Source of the DNA: Neolewinella agarilytica
GTDB taxonomy: Bacteria > Bacteroidota > Bacteroidia > Chitinophagales > Saprospiraceae
Assembly: GCF_900110645.1 (NCBI RefSeq)
Contig: NZ_FOFB01000017.1
Span: forward strand, 85,018-149,017
Direction of reading: 5' to 3'
Length of the DNA: 64,000 nucleotides
The notes under the pieces are model-generated. The model had not been told where the DNA came from and made no database searches. It saw nothing but the letters and a program-made list of their open reading frames with translations. A program made the position numbers and the translations under genes. How positions within the stretch are numbered: position 1 is the first letter of the stretch; each line of letters starts with the position of its first letter. Positions 26,148 through 36,684 of the stretch are shown here, piece after piece.

Positions 26148-27764
26148 ATGAGATCTACCAAGCGACTTGCCAGCTACCTTTTTTTGATGCTGTTGGTCAA
26201 CCTCACATTTCAATCCCAGGCTTCTGCTAACGGAGGGAATCTCCTTTTCTACGGTCTTGCTGCCGTAGCGCTTCTCATCTTCTTTTTTATTGTGATCAGT
26301 GTCGCCGATAACTTCATGGTTATCGAGTCGAACGAATCTGGTATTAACGGTGATAAGGTGAACATGGGTCTTTACCCTAAACTGAGTGAGCTGTTTAGCA
26401 AAAGCAAACCCGCATATCTGGAAAACGAGCACGTATACACCCTGAACAAAGGGTATGACATTCCGCTCGAAGGCGCCGCCTCATCATCAGTAGACACGAA
26501 CACAGTTGCTACCCGCTTTGCGGCTATGCCACCGGATTTTATCGGCCTGATGCCCATTCCGGCACTTGAAGTTGCTGTTGGTGATTCGGTGAAAGCCGGA
26601 GACATTGTCTTTTATGACAAAAAGAAAAGCCGCATCAAGTTTGCTGCTCCCGTAAGTGGAGAAGTGATTGAAATAAACCGTGGCTTGAAGCGGTCCATTG
26701 CCAACATCGTGATTCTGGCAGATAAAGATCAGGTAAGTCGTTCCTATGACCTACCCGCTGCGGATGCAAGCCGGGAAGACCTGGTGGAGTTTCTGCTCAC
26801 GAGCGGTGTTTGGCCCGGCATTCGCCAGCGCCCTTACAACGTAGTGGCTGATCCTGAGGTAACGCCTCGCGATATTTTCATTTCTACTTTCAGCACAGCC
26901 CCACTGGCGGCGGATTCGAAACTGGCCATCGCTGGCCGTGAAGATGTTTTCCAGGCAGGTGTGGATACGCTTCGTCGTTTGACGGACGGCTTCGTTTACC
27001 TCGGCCTGGATGGCAGAGAAGACAGCACTACTCCTTATGCCGGGATCACCGGTGCGGAGAAGCGTTACTTCCGGGGAGCTCACCCTGCAGGTAATGTGGG
27101 GGTACAGATGCACCACATCCACCCGGTTGGCAACGGAGAGAATACGGTATGGACCCTGGACGTCAACACCGTCCTCCTGCTCGGAGAAGTCATGAAGAAC
27201 GGTCGCTACAACAGCGAGCGGGTGGTGGCTTTGGCCGGTGCACCGCTGGATGCGCCCCGGCACGTGAAGACTTACGCTGGTGCGAATCTCGGAGAACTAC
27301 TGAAAGGAAACACGCTGGAGAACGTCCGGGTCATCAGCGGAGACGTACTGACCGGTGATGCTGTAGGAACCGACGGCTATCTTGGTTTTTTCAAAAACCA
27401 GGTGACCGTACTGGAAGAAGGTAACGAAGCCGAGATCTTCGGCTGGTTACTACCACTGAAGCCACGGGCTTCCGTTTCGGCTACCATCCCGACTCTCGGT
27501 GACTTTGCGGCTACGACGAATACCCACGGTGAAAAGCGGGCCTTCGTGGTTAACAATGTTTACGAGCAGGTAATGCCGATGGATATTTATACCCAGCAGC
27601 TGATGAAGGCCATCTTAGTCAATGACTTTGAGGCTATGGAAGGGCTTGGTATCTACGAACTGGTAGAAGAAGACGTTGCTCTTGCAGAATTCGCTTGTGT
27701 GTCTAAGCAGCCACTGCAGAACATTCTGCGCGAGGGCTTGACCACTATGATGGAGCAGGGATAA
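26148..27764 (+). CDS. nqrA: Na+-translocating NADH-quinone reductase subunit A with N-terminal membrane extension
   Basis: 538 residues, about 90 more than typical NqrA. The family core starts near residue 95 (LNKGYDIPLEG) and continues with SVKAGDIVFYDKKKSRIKFAAPVSGEV and PRHVKTYAGANLGELL. Ahead of it are a signal-like segment (LASYLFLMLLVNLTFQSQASA), one strong helix (NLLFYGLAAVALLIFFFIVI) and a polar linker. If the first segment is cleaved, the helix would anchor the core in the membrane facing the cytoplasm, where NqrA belongs. NqrA is normally soluble and peripheral. It is the first gene of the operon, with nqrB 54 bp downstream. Confidence 0.94.
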   Translation: MRSTKRLASYLFLMLLVNLTFQSQASANGGNLLFYGLAAVALLIFFFIVISVADNFMVIESNESGINGDKVNMGLYPKLSELFSKSKPAYLENEHVYTLNKGYDIPLEGAASSSVDTNTVATRFAAMPPDFIGLMPIPALEVAVGDSVKAGDIVFYDKKKSRIKFAAPVSGEVIEINRGLKRSIANIVILADKDQVSRSYDLPAADASREDLVEFLLTSGVWPGIRQRPYNVVADPEVTPRDIFISTFSTAPLAADSKLAIAGREDVFQAGVDTLRRLTDGFVYLGLDGREDSTTPYAGITGAEKRYFRGAHPAGNVGVQMHHIHPVGNGENTVWTLDVNTVLLLGEVMKNGRYNSERVVALAGAPLDAPRHVKTYAGANLGELLKGNTLENVRVISGDVLTGDAVGTDGYLGFFKNQVTVLEEGNEAEIFGWLLPLKPRASVSATIPTLGDFAATTNTHGEKRAFVVNNVYEQVMPMDIYTQQLMKAILVNDFEAMEGLGIYELVEEDVALAEFACVSKQPLQNILREGLTTMMEQG

Positions 27765-27780
27765 ATTAAGAAAAAAATCG

Positions 27781-27802
27781 CCGGTAGCTACTGCTACTGG
27801 CT
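27781..27802 (+). repeat. Small hairpin in the nqrA-nqrB spacer
   Basis: GCCGGTAG and CTACTGGC around TACTG, just upstream of nqrB. It is a possible translational or processing element; there is no T-run. Confidence 0.4.
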
Positions 27803-27818
27803 CAGCTAGAATAGCAAT

Positions 27819-29219
27819 ATGAAAGCATTACACGATTTCGTCAAAAAGTTTGAGCCGGCAAAAGAGAATAAAATTGCCCACACGACTTTCGACGCTTTCT
27901 ACACCTTCCTCTTCCAGCCGGATACGGTGACGGTTGACGGAACGCACATTAAGGACGGTATGGACCTCAAGCGCCTGATGGTGCACGTGGTACTGGCCCT
28001 CCAGTTGCTGTATGTATTCGGAACCTGGAACATCGGTCATCAGCACTTCACCGCCATTGGTGAACACACTGGTTTGCTTGAAGGATTCCACCTTAAGATT
28101 ATTTACGGTCTGATTCAGATCCTCCCGATATTCATCGTCACTCACGTTGTGGGGCTGGGGATCGAGTTTATATATGCCGCCAATAAGGGGCATTCGGTAG
28201 AAGAGGGCTTCCTGGTTTCCGGGGCACTGATTCCGCTCATTATGCCACCGGATATTCCGTTGACGTGGCTGGCCGTTTCCATCATTTTCGCCGTCATCCT
28301 GGGTAAGGAAGCCTTTGGTGGTACGGGGATGAACATCTGGAACGTCGCACTCCTGGCGCGGGTATTCATCTTCTTCGCTTACCCGACGACGATCTCCGGT
28401 GATGAGGTATGGGTTTCCGGCATCGAAAAGATTGATCTCGATGGCGTTCCTGCCTTTGCATCCGCTAACTACAACTGGGCACACGGTCTGTTTGACTGGA
28501 TCTTCAACGGCCTGGGCCTGTCTACCTTCGGTGAAGGAGGTATGCTGGTAGCTGACGGCTGGACGGGCGCGACGCCCCTCGGCCTGGCGGCTAAAGGTGG
28601 CTGGGAAAGTGTAGCAAATTACTATACGGAGAGTCAGATTTTCTGGGGAACGATTCCTGGTTCTATCGGGGAGTCCAGCGTACCGCTGATCGTGATCGGC
28701 ATGATCTTCCTGATCGTGACCAAGATTGCCGACTACCGCGTCATTTTTGGTGGCCTGATTGGCTTCATGGTGGCAGCCTTAATGATGAACGCTATCGCTC
28801 CGGCAGAACTGACGGCGGATACACCCGGTGTTTTCAAGTTCATGGCCATCCACCCGCTGCGGCAGATGATGATGGGCAGCTTCCTGTTCGCCATCACCTT
28901 TATGGCTACGGACCCGGTATCGAGTGCTGACACCCCGACGGGTAAATGGATTTATGGTTTCCTGATTGCCTTCCTGGGCCTCATCATTCGCGTGATGAAC
29001 CCGGCTTACCCCGAAGGTTGGATGCTCTCTATCCTGCTGATGAACACTTTCGCGCCACTGATCGACCACTACGTCTACCAGGCTAACATGAACCGTCGTG
29101 CCAAGCGTACCTCGGAGATGGCCAAGCAGCGCGACGAGCTGATTACCAAGCGGGGTGAGATTCAAATCCTTAACGGTGATTCTGACCTGAAGCCAGTAGG
29201 AACCACTAACACCTATTAA
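27819..29219 (+). CDS. nqrB: Na+-translocating NADH-quinone reductase subunit B
   Basis: 466 residues with about ten membrane helices. NqrB carries covalent FMN on a Thr; the motif GWTGATPLG puts it at Thr252. It also takes part in the Na+ channel and in quinone/riboflavin sites. The N-terminal part (KLFEPAKENK-like, here VKKFEPAKENK) and the helices GKEAFGGTGMNIWN and FMATDPVSSADTPTGKWIYG are family marks. Second gene of the operon. Confidence 0.97.
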   Translation: MKALHDFVKKFEPAKENKIAHTTFDAFYTFLFQPDTVTVDGTHIKDGMDLKRLMVHVVLALQLLYVFGTWNIGHQHFTAIGEHTGLLEGFHLKIIYGLIQILPIFIVTHVVGLGIEFIYAANKGHSVEEGFLVSGALIPLIMPPDIPLTWLAVSIIFAVILGKEAFGGTGMNIWNVALLARVFIFFAYPTTISGDEVWVSGIEKIDLDGVPAFASANYNWAHGLFDWIFNGLGLSTFGEGGMLVADGWTGATPLGLAAKGGWESVANYYTESQIFWGTIPGSIGESSVPLIVIGMIFLIVTKIADYRVIFGGLIGFMVAALMMNAIAPAELTADTPGVFKFMAIHPLRQMMMGSFLFAITFMATDPVSSADTPTGKWIYGFLIAFLGLIIRVMNPAYPEGWMLSILLMNTFAPLIDHYVYQANMNRRAKRTSEMAKQRDELITKRGEIQILNGDSDLKPVGTTNTY

Positions 29220-29272
29220 CGAAATTGACTGCGAGGCGACAGGGGAAAACCTTATTGCCAGACGTTATATAC

Positions 29273-29371
29273 GGGCGCTACACGCAGGTGCCGAAGAAGG
29301 GTTGAAATAGCAAGGGGGAAAAGTCTTTCCTTGCTTCCCGAAAACTTCCATTGCACCTGCGGCGAGCGCCC
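29273..29371. repeat. Inverted pair of the dispersed 10-mer between nqrB and nqrC
   Basis: The left arm GGGCGCTACACGCAGGTGCC (from 29273, one mismatch in the 10-mer) and the right arm, exact TGCACCTGCG at 29352-29361 followed by GCGAGCGCCC, can pair over about 20 bp. A smaller nested inverted repeat (CAAGGGGGAAAAG / CTTTCCTTG) lies in the loop. Both are inside the operon and so are transcribed. Confidence 0.7.
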
Positions 29372-29393
29372 AGATAACCAAAAAGTAGAAACC

Positions 29394-30137
29394 ATGAGTA
29401 CTAAATATATCTACGGATTTGCTTTCGCCATGACGATTCTGGTAGCCGCACTGCTGGCTGGCTCGAAGGTGGTGCTGGAGCCGATTGCGATGAAGAATGA
29501 AGATATCTTCAATAAGCGTCAGATTCTGGAAGCTATTTCCACCCCGCTGGCTGCGGCCGGCCAGGAACTTTCTTCCCTCAGCGACGATCAGGTACTGGAA
29601 ATTTTCGAGAAGCAGGTTGACCAAACGGTTGTCTCTGCCGACGGTGAGCCAGTTGATGGCATGATGGCCATTGAGGTCGACATGGCCAAGGAGCGTAAAA
29701 AGCCAGAGGCTGAACGTATGTACCCGGTTTACGAGATCAACTTCGACGGGAAATCCTACTACGTCTTCAGTGTGCGTGGTACCGGTCTTTGGGACGCCAT
29801 CTGGGGTAACATCGCCCTTGAAGGAGATATGAATACCGTTGCTGGTGTAAGCTTTGACCACGCCGGAGAAACACCTGGTCTTGGTGCAGAAATCAAGGAT
29901 AATGCCGCATGGAAAGCTCAGTTTGTGGGCAAGAAAATCTACAATGATGAAGGCAAATTTGTCTCTGTAACCGCCCGTAAGGGAGGTGCCATTGATAAGG
30001 AGCACGAAGTAGACGGACTTAGCGGAGCAACCGTTACTGCTGACGGCGTAACCGATATGCTGTATGAAGGCCTTAAATCTTACGAGCCTTACATGGAAGA
30101 CGCTGAAACAGCGACGACCAGCATGAAACTAAACTAA
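29394..30137 (+). CDS. nqrC: Na+-translocating NADH-quinone reductase subunit C
   Basis: 247 residues from ATG 29394; in-frame codons before it lie in the inverted repeat. One N-terminal membrane helix (YIYGFAFAMTILVAALLAG) is followed by a periplasmic FMN-binding domain. The covalent flavin motif is LSGATVTADG, with Thr213 the attachment residue. GETPGLGAEI is also conserved. The flavin is attached by the ApbE transferase, which is not in this window. Confidence 0.97.
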   Translation: MSTKYIYGFAFAMTILVAALLAGSKVVLEPIAMKNEDIFNKRQILEAISTPLAAAGQELSSLSDDQVLEIFEKQVDQTVVSADGEPVDGMMAIEVDMAKERKKPEAERMYPVYEINFDGKSYYVFSVRGTGLWDAIWGNIALEGDMNTVAGVSFDHAGETPGLGAEIKDNAAWKAQFVGKKIYNDEGKFVSVTARKGGAIDKEHEVDGLSGATVTADGVTDMLYEGLKSYEPYMEDAETATTSMKLN

Positions 30138-30186
30138 AAAAATACCGACGGAGATTTTCTTCTCTGGCGTATAAATACCATATCTA

Positions 30187-30915
30187 ATGGCAACTACCAC
30201 AGAAACAAAAATCGTTGAAAAAGAACCCTGGTTCAGCAAGAAAGAACGGGTACTGATGACGGATCCGCTGCTGGATAACAACCCGATTACCATTCAGGTA
30301 CTGGGCGTTTGTTCTGCACTGGCCGTAACCTCACTTGTTTACCCTTCGGTGGTGATGTCCATCGCGGTAGTATTTGTTTGTGCTTTTGCCAACCTGTTTA
30401 CTTCTCTGCTGCGGAACATGATCCCGAAAGCTGTGCGTCTGATCGTTCAGCTGGTCATCATCGCTACGCTGGTAACGCTGGTAAACGAAGCACTGAAGGC
30501 GATCAACTATCCGATCTACAAGCAGCTATCCGTTTACATCGGTCTTATTATTACGAACTGTATCGTGATGGGCCGTCTGGAAGCTTTTGCCATGGCGAAC
30601 AAGCCCTGGCGCTCTTTCCTGGACGGTATCGGAAACGGTGCCGGTTACGGGTTGATCCTGATTGTTGTCGGCTTTTTCCGGGAGCTGTTTGGCAAAGGAA
30701 CCCTCCTTGCGGGTAGCCCCGTCCCGATGTTCATCATCGGCTCCGGTGATGATTACTGGATTGACACCACGACCCCCGGACAGTGGGGCAATACCTTCTT
30801 CGGCTGGTATGCTAACAACAACCTGATGGTTATGTCCGTAGCGGCAATGTTCATCATTGCTGTTCTGATCTGGTGGCAGCGTAGCCGTAACCCCAAACTT
30901 GTTGACATTAGCTAG
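30187..30915 (+). CDS. nqrD: Na+-translocating NADH-quinone reductase subunit D
   Basis: 242 residues, six membrane helices. The family motif NCIVMGRLEAFAMANKPW and the N-terminal KERVLMTDPLLDNNPI are clear. NqrD and NqrE are related (RnfE/RnfA type) and together bind an intramembrane Fe centre through conserved Cys, here in LGVCSALAVTS and TNCIVMG. It is about 20 residues longer than many homologues at the C-terminal region before the last helix. Confidence 0.97.
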   Translation: MATTTETKIVEKEPWFSKKERVLMTDPLLDNNPITIQVLGVCSALAVTSLVYPSVVMSIAVVFVCAFANLFTSLLRNMIPKAVRLIVQLVIIATLVTLVNEALKAINYPIYKQLSVYIGLIITNCIVMGRLEAFAMANKPWRSFLDGIGNGAGYGLILIVVGFFRELFGKGTLLAGSPVPMFIIGSGDDYWIDTTTPGQWGNTFFGWYANNNLMVMSVAAMFIIAVLIWWQRSRNPKLVDIS

Positions 30916-31022
30916 TATGGTAGTTATTGTAGTAATGTAGTAATGTAGTGCCCGTCACTCCTGCTGCAGTTGCTACAAGGAACTACATTACTACAACACT
31001 ACATTACTATAATACTATCCCC
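30916..31022. repeat. Gene-boundary palindrome (GTAGTAATGTAGT type) inside the nqr operon
   Basis: The left arm TAGTTATTGTAGTAATG with TAGTAATGTAGT pairs with the right arm ACTACATTACTACAACAC with TACATTACTATAATACTA. It fills the whole nqrD-nqrE spacer and ends at the nqrE start. The word is the same as in the palindrome before serS. Confidence 0.75.
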
Positions 31023-31631
31023 ATGGGTGATTTCGTAAATATTTTCATCAAGTCGGCCTTCATTGAGAACATGATTCTGGCTTACTTCCTCGGTATGTGT
31101 TCCTTCCTGGCGGTGTCCAAGTCATTACAGACTGCTTTTGGTCTGGGGCTTGCTGTCATCTTCGTACTGGGTATTACGATGCCGATCAACTGGCTCATCA
31201 ACGAGTTTCTGCTGGTGAACTTCGAGGTGGAGTTTCTCCGCTTCATTGTCTTCATTGCCGTAATTGCCTCTATGGTGCAGTTGGTGGAAATGGTGGTGGA
31301 GAAGTTCAGCCCGGGCCTGTATGCCGCACTGGGTATCTTCCTGCCGCTCATCACGGTTAACTGTGCCATCCTTGGTGGTAGCCTCTTCATGGTTACCCGT
31401 GAGTATACTCTGGGCGAATCAGTTGCCTTCGGCCTTGGTGGCGGATTCGGCTGGTTCCTGGCCATCATTGCCATTGCGGCAATCCGGGAGCGCATTCGCT
31501 ACAGTGCTGTTCCTCCCGCGCTTCGCGGACTGGGCATGGCCTTCCTGCTAACGGGACTGATGGGACTCGCCTTCCTCTCCCTGTCGGGTATCGATCCGGC
31601 GGTATTTGGTGGTTATACCCCAAGCAAGTAA
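31023..31631 (+). CDS. nqrE: Na+-translocating NADH-quinone reductase subunit E
   Basis: 202 residues from ATG 31023 (MGDFVNIFIKSAFIENMILA). Six helices. The conserved Cys are in LAYFLGMCSFLAVSK and ITVNCAILGGSLF, the pair that with NqrD coordinates the membrane Fe centre. The upstream in-frame extension is inside the palindrome and is not credible. A hairpin (ACACCC...GGGTGT, 31632-31660) follows the stop before nqrF. Confidence 0.97.
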   Translation: MGDFVNIFIKSAFIENMILAYFLGMCSFLAVSKSLQTAFGLGLAVIFVLGITMPINWLINEFLLVNFEVEFLRFIVFIAVIASMVQLVEMVVEKFSPGLYAALGIFLPLITVNCAILGGSLFMVTREYTLGESVAFGLGGGFGWFLAIIAIAAIRERIRYSAVPPALRGLGMAFLLTGLMGLAFLSLSGIDPAVFGGYTPSK

Positions 31632-31741
31632 ACACCCTGATGTTTCGGTTTTTTGGGTGTCTGACAACAGATTCCTGAAAAATGACATAAAACGATAAAC
31701 CGCCGGCCCAGAAACCGGCTTACTATAAAAAACAGACTAAG

Positions 31742-33046
<1,305 letters not shown>

Positions 33047-33068
33047 TGACCAGAAACACAAGCAGAAA

Positions 33069-33100
33069 AGCCCCGGTAACTTTAGTTGCCGGGGCTTTTT
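33069..33100 (+). terminator. Intrinsic terminator of the nqr operon
   Basis: AAGCCCCGGTAACT pairs with AGTTGCCGGGGCTT, followed by a T-run, 22 bp after the nqrF stop. Confidence 0.9.
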
Positions 33101-33457
33101 ACGTTAATGCGAAAGGGGAAGGACAGGCTTGAGATGTTCCTACCGGAGAACAGAGTGATTCGGAAGAAACAGAATCCTTCCTTCATACAATCTTTACTGT
33201 GGAAAATGGCGCTTTTGAATGTCTGATGAGCTTGCGTCAGCCTATGCCGGAATCAGGCTTTGTAAGGTTTGCATCACGAGAGGCGCCGTTAATAAACACT
33301 CCTCCTTCACAATTCTATTGGCCCAGCCGGCAGCCGGCCCGCAGCTATAGCGTAGGCCGTCCACCAGCTGGTTAAATAAGTTAAGCGACCATTTATTTCT
33401 CTAGCTATACATACCTCCTTAAGCCAACTTTTTCCAGTTTAGGTATATTGGCTTTTA
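33101..33457. other. Intergenic region without recognisable features
   Basis: About 360 bp between the nqr terminator and corA. I see no ORF with coding character, no tRNA cloverleaf and no repeat shared with other gaps. A weak promoter-like TATATTGG lies about 15 bp before the corA ATG. Confidence 0.5.
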
Positions 33458-34546
33458 ATGAGACTCACCCGACTAATTCAATCCGCCACCAGCAACATCC
33501 CGAAAGTTCGTAGAATCGTTGGTGCGCCACCGGGAACAATGGTGTACACCGGTGAACGAGTGATGGACGAAGTGCACGTTCACCTGACCCACTACAATGC
33601 CGGTACTTTTGAAACGTCTACTACACTGGACGCCATACCATCAGAGAGTGTAGGGGAAGGGACAGTTGCCTGGTACGATATGCGGGGGCTGCACAATACG
33701 GAGCTGGTGGAAAGCCTGGGCTCTAAATATGGAATGCATCCCCTGGCGCTGGAAGATGTGGTAGATATTCAGCAACGGCCTAAAATGGAAGGCTATGACG
33801 AGGGGGTGCTGTTACAATTGAAGGCCTTCTCTTACTTCCGGGATAAAAGAGAGCTTCACGTAGAGCAGGTATCTGTTTACCTGGCCAAGAACACTGTAAT
33901 TACCTTTCAGGAAGATGGAGGAGACCTTTTTGCCTCCGTTCGGAAACGCTTGAAAAACGCCAGTGGGCGAATTAGGAGCCGGCCGGCGGATTACCTGGCT
34001 TATGCATTGGTGGACAATATCATCGATAACTATTTTGTCGCCCTGGACCAGATAGAAGAAAGTCTGGATGAGCTGGAAGCCAGCATTATGCAGGAGCCCA
34101 AAATGGAAACGAAGGCATTGATCCATAATCTCAAGCTGGCGCTGCTTACAATGAGAAAGAGTTCCAGCCCGCTGCGGGAAATGATCGGTCGCTTTGGTGA
34201 CAGTGAGCACCAACTGATTGGTGAAGACACGCAGTTATTCGTCAGAGACTTAAAGGACCACGTGATTCAGGTCACGGACCTGGTGGAAACCTACCGGGAC
34301 GTAACCAACGGGCTCTATGATTTATACGTGAGCGAGATCAGTTTCCGGATGAATAGTGTGATGCAAACGCTTACCATCGTGTCGACCATTTTTATCCCAC
34401 TTAGCTTCTTAGCAGGAGTTTACGGGATGAACTTTGAGTACATTCCGGAGCTGAGGCAACCCAACGGCTACTTCATGCTTTGGGGAGTAATGTTGACCAT
34501 TATCGGGTTGATGTTGTGGTGGTTCCGCAGGAAGAGATGGTTATAG
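33458..34546 (+). CDS. corA: CorA-type magnesium/divalent cation transporter
   Basis: 362 residues. A large N-terminal cytoplasmic domain with long helices (about 1-300) is followed by two C-terminal membrane helices. The signature selectivity motif is YGMNFEYIPEL after the first helix (TIVSTIFIPLSFLAGVYGMN). The C-terminus is basic (WFRRKRW). It forms a pentameric channel for Mg2+, possibly Co2+ or Zn2+. It appears monocistronic. Confidence 0.94.
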   Translation: MRLTRLIQSATSNIPKVRRIVGAPPGTMVYTGERVMDEVHVHLTHYNAGTFETSTTLDAIPSESVGEGTVAWYDMRGLHNTELVESLGSKYGMHPLALEDVVDIQQRPKMEGYDEGVLLQLKAFSYFRDKRELHVEQVSVYLAKNTVITFQEDGGDLFASVRKRLKNASGRIRSRPADYLAYALVDNIIDNYFVALDQIEESLDELEASIMQEPKMETKALIHNLKLALLTMRKSSSPLREMIGRFGDSEHQLIGEDTQLFVRDLKDHVIQVTDLVETYRDVTNGLYDLYVSEISFRMNSVMQTLTIVSTIFIPLSFLAGVYGMNFEYIPELRQPNGYFMLWGVMLTIIGLMLWWFRRKRWL

Positions 34547-34640
34547 GAGATGGGATTAGAAAGGCCCTTAACGGTATTTGATGCCCGGAACTGCGATCAA
34601 ATGCCGCTACTTTGCGTTATTGTGGAGAAAACCAAGCAGA

Positions 34641-35585
34641 ATGAATAAGAAAACACTGACCGCCATAGCCATCATCCTCGGATTACTGTTCCTCGGATCT
34701 CTCTTTTGGGGTATAAGCCGTAATAATGCTGCCGGAGAATTGCAGGTGGAAAACGAGACTATTAGTGCTGAAGCAACGCAGCTTGCCTTATTAAGGGATA
34801 AGCTTCAGATGGAGGTAGATAGTATTGGCGTCGCTTTTGAAACAGCTGCTGCTGACAACGAAGAACTCCGCGGGCAGCTAACGGAAGCTCAGGAACAAGC
34901 CAAGCGTGCGCTGTACAGCATGCGGCAGGCGCAGAAGTCTCGTAAGAACGATAATGACGTAGCTTATCAAATGCGACTTCAGATCGAGGATTTGATCAAT
35001 ACCCGCGCAACTTTAGAACGCAACCTGGCAGAATTGGAGACGGAGAATGCAGAGTTACGTAAGACCAACGTTGTTCTTCGTCAGGATTTAAGCACTGCCA
35101 AGTCAGCAGCCTACGAAATGGAGAAAAAGGCGACTAACCTGGAAACCATGACGAAAAGCATGGAAGCTGAAATTGAAAAAATGACGCTGGGCGCTTTTAA
35201 AGCTTCAGCTTTCCAGGTAGATCTCTTCCGTGGAAACAAAGGGACAAAGCTCACTTCCAACGCCAGCCGGGTAAAGCGCATTAATGTCAGCTTTGACCTC
35301 ACGAATGTGCCTGATGAATATCTGGGCGTCAGACCTATCTACTTCGTGTTGACGGATCAGTCCGGCACTCCCGTTACTTCAGAAAACCCAGTAATGGCTA
35401 AGGCGATTGTCAATGGTGCGCCGATGAACCTCATTGCTCTGGAAGGACGCGATGTAAACGTGGAAAAAAACCAACGGCTTAGTTTTACCCATGAGCTGGA
35501 CGTAAAGCTAGATGCAGGTTTCTACCGTGCGCAAATTTTTACGGACCTTGGGCTGCTGGGAGCAGCTAACGTACAACTGCGGTAG
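34641..35585 (+). CDS. Membrane-anchored periplasmic coiled-coil protein
   Basis: 314 residues from ATG 34641. One N-terminal helix ([20 protein letters not shown]) anchors it. A long coiled coil (about 35-200, LEHEXLR-like heptads such as [19 protein letters not shown]) leads to a beta-rich C-terminal domain (about 205-314: [27 protein letters not shown]). I do not recognise a named family; similar architectures are common in Bacteroidota envelopes. A TACTTTG box (TAnTTTG, one base short) lies about 25 bp upstream. Confidence 0.8.
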   Translation: MNKKTLTAIAIILGLLFLGSLFWGISRNNAAGELQVENETISAEATQLALLRDKLQMEVDSIGVAFETAAADNEELRGQLTEAQEQAKRALYSMRQAQKSRKNDNDVAYQMRLQIEDLINTRATLERNLAELETENAELRKTNVVLRQDLSTAKSAAYEMEKKATNLETMTKSMEAEIEKMTLGAFKASAFQVDLFRGNKGTKLTSNASRVKRINVSFDLTNVPDEYLGVRPIYFVLTDQSGTPVTSENPVMAKAIVNGAPMNLIALEGRDVNVEKNQRLSFTHELDVKLDAGFYRAQIFTDLGLLGAANVQLR

Positions 35586-35586
35586 T

Positions 35587-35680
35587 TGCAGGTTTCAAGT
35601 TGCAAGTTTCAAGTTTCAGGTTGCAGGTTTGGACGGGAACCTGCCACTTGAAACCTGCAACCTGTACAACTTGCCTCATA
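35587..35680. repeat. Gene-boundary palindrome (CAGGTTTCAAGTTGCA type) before accA
   Basis: The left arm is a tandem of GTTTCAAGTTGCAAG-like words ending TTGCAGGTTT; the right arm is AACCTGCCACTTGAAACCTG with CAACCTG. It starts immediately after the upstream stop and ends a few bases before the accA promoter box. Confidence 0.75.
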
Positions 35681-35685
35681 AACGT

Positions 35686-35693
35686 TACCTTTG
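35686..35693 (+). promoter_or_regulatory. TAnnTTTG promoter element of the accA operon
   Basis: TACCTTTG, 31 bp before the accA ATG. It is immediately downstream of the boundary palindrome, so the palindrome separates two transcription units here. Confidence 0.6.
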
Positions 35694-35724
35694 CCCCGCT
35701 TTACTCAAAAACCGAATCAAGCCC

Positions 35725-36681
35725 ATGGTATTTCTCGAGTTTGAACGCCCGCTGGAAAAGCTCTATGAGCAATTGGAGAAAGTCCGCCAGGTGGAAGAAG
35801 ACGGAGTCGTAGATATGAAGGAGACGATCCAGGAACTGGAGAATCGAATTCGTCAGACACGCAAAGAGATTTACAGCGACCTGAACGGTTGGCAGCGTGT
35901 ACAACTCTCCCGTCATCCGGAAAGACCTTATTCCCTTTTCTACATCCAGCAGATGTGCCGCAAATTCGTGGAACTTCACGGGGACCGGTATTACGGAGAC
36001 GATAAAGCGGTAGTTGGTGGAATTGGTAACCTGGATGGCCAGACCGTAGTCATTCTTGGCCACCAGAAAGGTGTTAGTACCAAAATGCGTCAGTACCGAA
36101 ACTTCGGGATGGCTAATCCGGAAGGATATCGGAAAGCCCTGCGACTAATGAAGATGGCGGAACGATTCGGCTTCCCCGTGATAACGCTGATTGATACGCC
36201 GGGTGCTTACCCTGGCATCGAAGCAGAGGAGCGGGGTCAGGCGGAAGCCATCGCCCGCAACCTGTTTGAAATGGCTCAGCTTCGGGTGCCTATCGTCTGT
36301 GCAGTCATCGGAGAGGGGGCAAGTGGTGGTGCCATCGGCATTGGCCTGGGCGATCACGTTATGATGCTTGAAAACACCTGGTATTCGGTCATTAGTCCGG
36401 AAAGTTGCTCCAGTATCCTCTGGCGTAGTTGGGACTATAAAGAACAGGCCGCAGAAGCACTGAAACTTACCGCCGAGGATATGCTCGGATTTGGAATCAT
36501 TGACGAGATCGTGAAGGAACCTCAGGGAGGCGCCCACGGTGCGCCGGAAGAGATGGCAAAGTCTTTGAAAAAACAACTAAAAAAAGCCATCGCTGCTCTT
36601 CAGGAGAAAGATGTGGATACTATGATCGAAGAGCGCATCGAGAAGTACGCGGCCATTGGCCACGTGGCTAACAGGGATTAA
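35725..36681 (+). CDS. accA: Acetyl-CoA carboxylase carboxyltransferase subunit alpha
   Basis: 318 residues from ATG 35725. AccA with AccD moves the carboxyl group from biotin to acetyl-CoA, the first step of fatty-acid synthesis. Family marks are the N-terminal helix pair ([20 protein letters not shown]), [44 protein letters not shown] and [15 protein letters not shown]. Length is typical. The open frame extends upstream into the palindrome and is not coding there. It leads an operon with the next two genes. Confidence 0.97.
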   Translation: MVFLEFERPLEKLYEQLEKVRQVEEDGVVDMKETIQELENRIRQTRKEIYSDLNGWQRVQLSRHPERPYSLFYIQQMCRKFVELHGDRYYGDDKAVVGGIGNLDGQTVVILGHQKGVSTKMRQYRNFGMANPEGYRKALRLMKMAERFGFPVITLIDTPGAYPGIEAEERGQAEAIARNLFEMAQLRVPIVCAVIGEGASGGAIGIGLGDHVMMLENTWYSVISPESCSSILWRSWDYKEQAAEALKLTAEDMLGFGIIDEIVKEPQGGAHGAPEEMAKSLKKQLKKAIAALQEKDVDTMIEERIEKYAAIGHVANRD

Positions 36682-36684
36682 TCC

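Noticed and set aside
33101..33457. Possible tRNA or structured RNA between nqrF and corA
   Set aside because: No acceptor/T-arm pairing or CCA end could be found by eye on either strand.
35512..35724. N-terminal extension of accA overlapping the previous gene
   Set aside because: It reads through the previous gene end, a word-array palindrome and the accA promoter box; family length fits ATG 35725.
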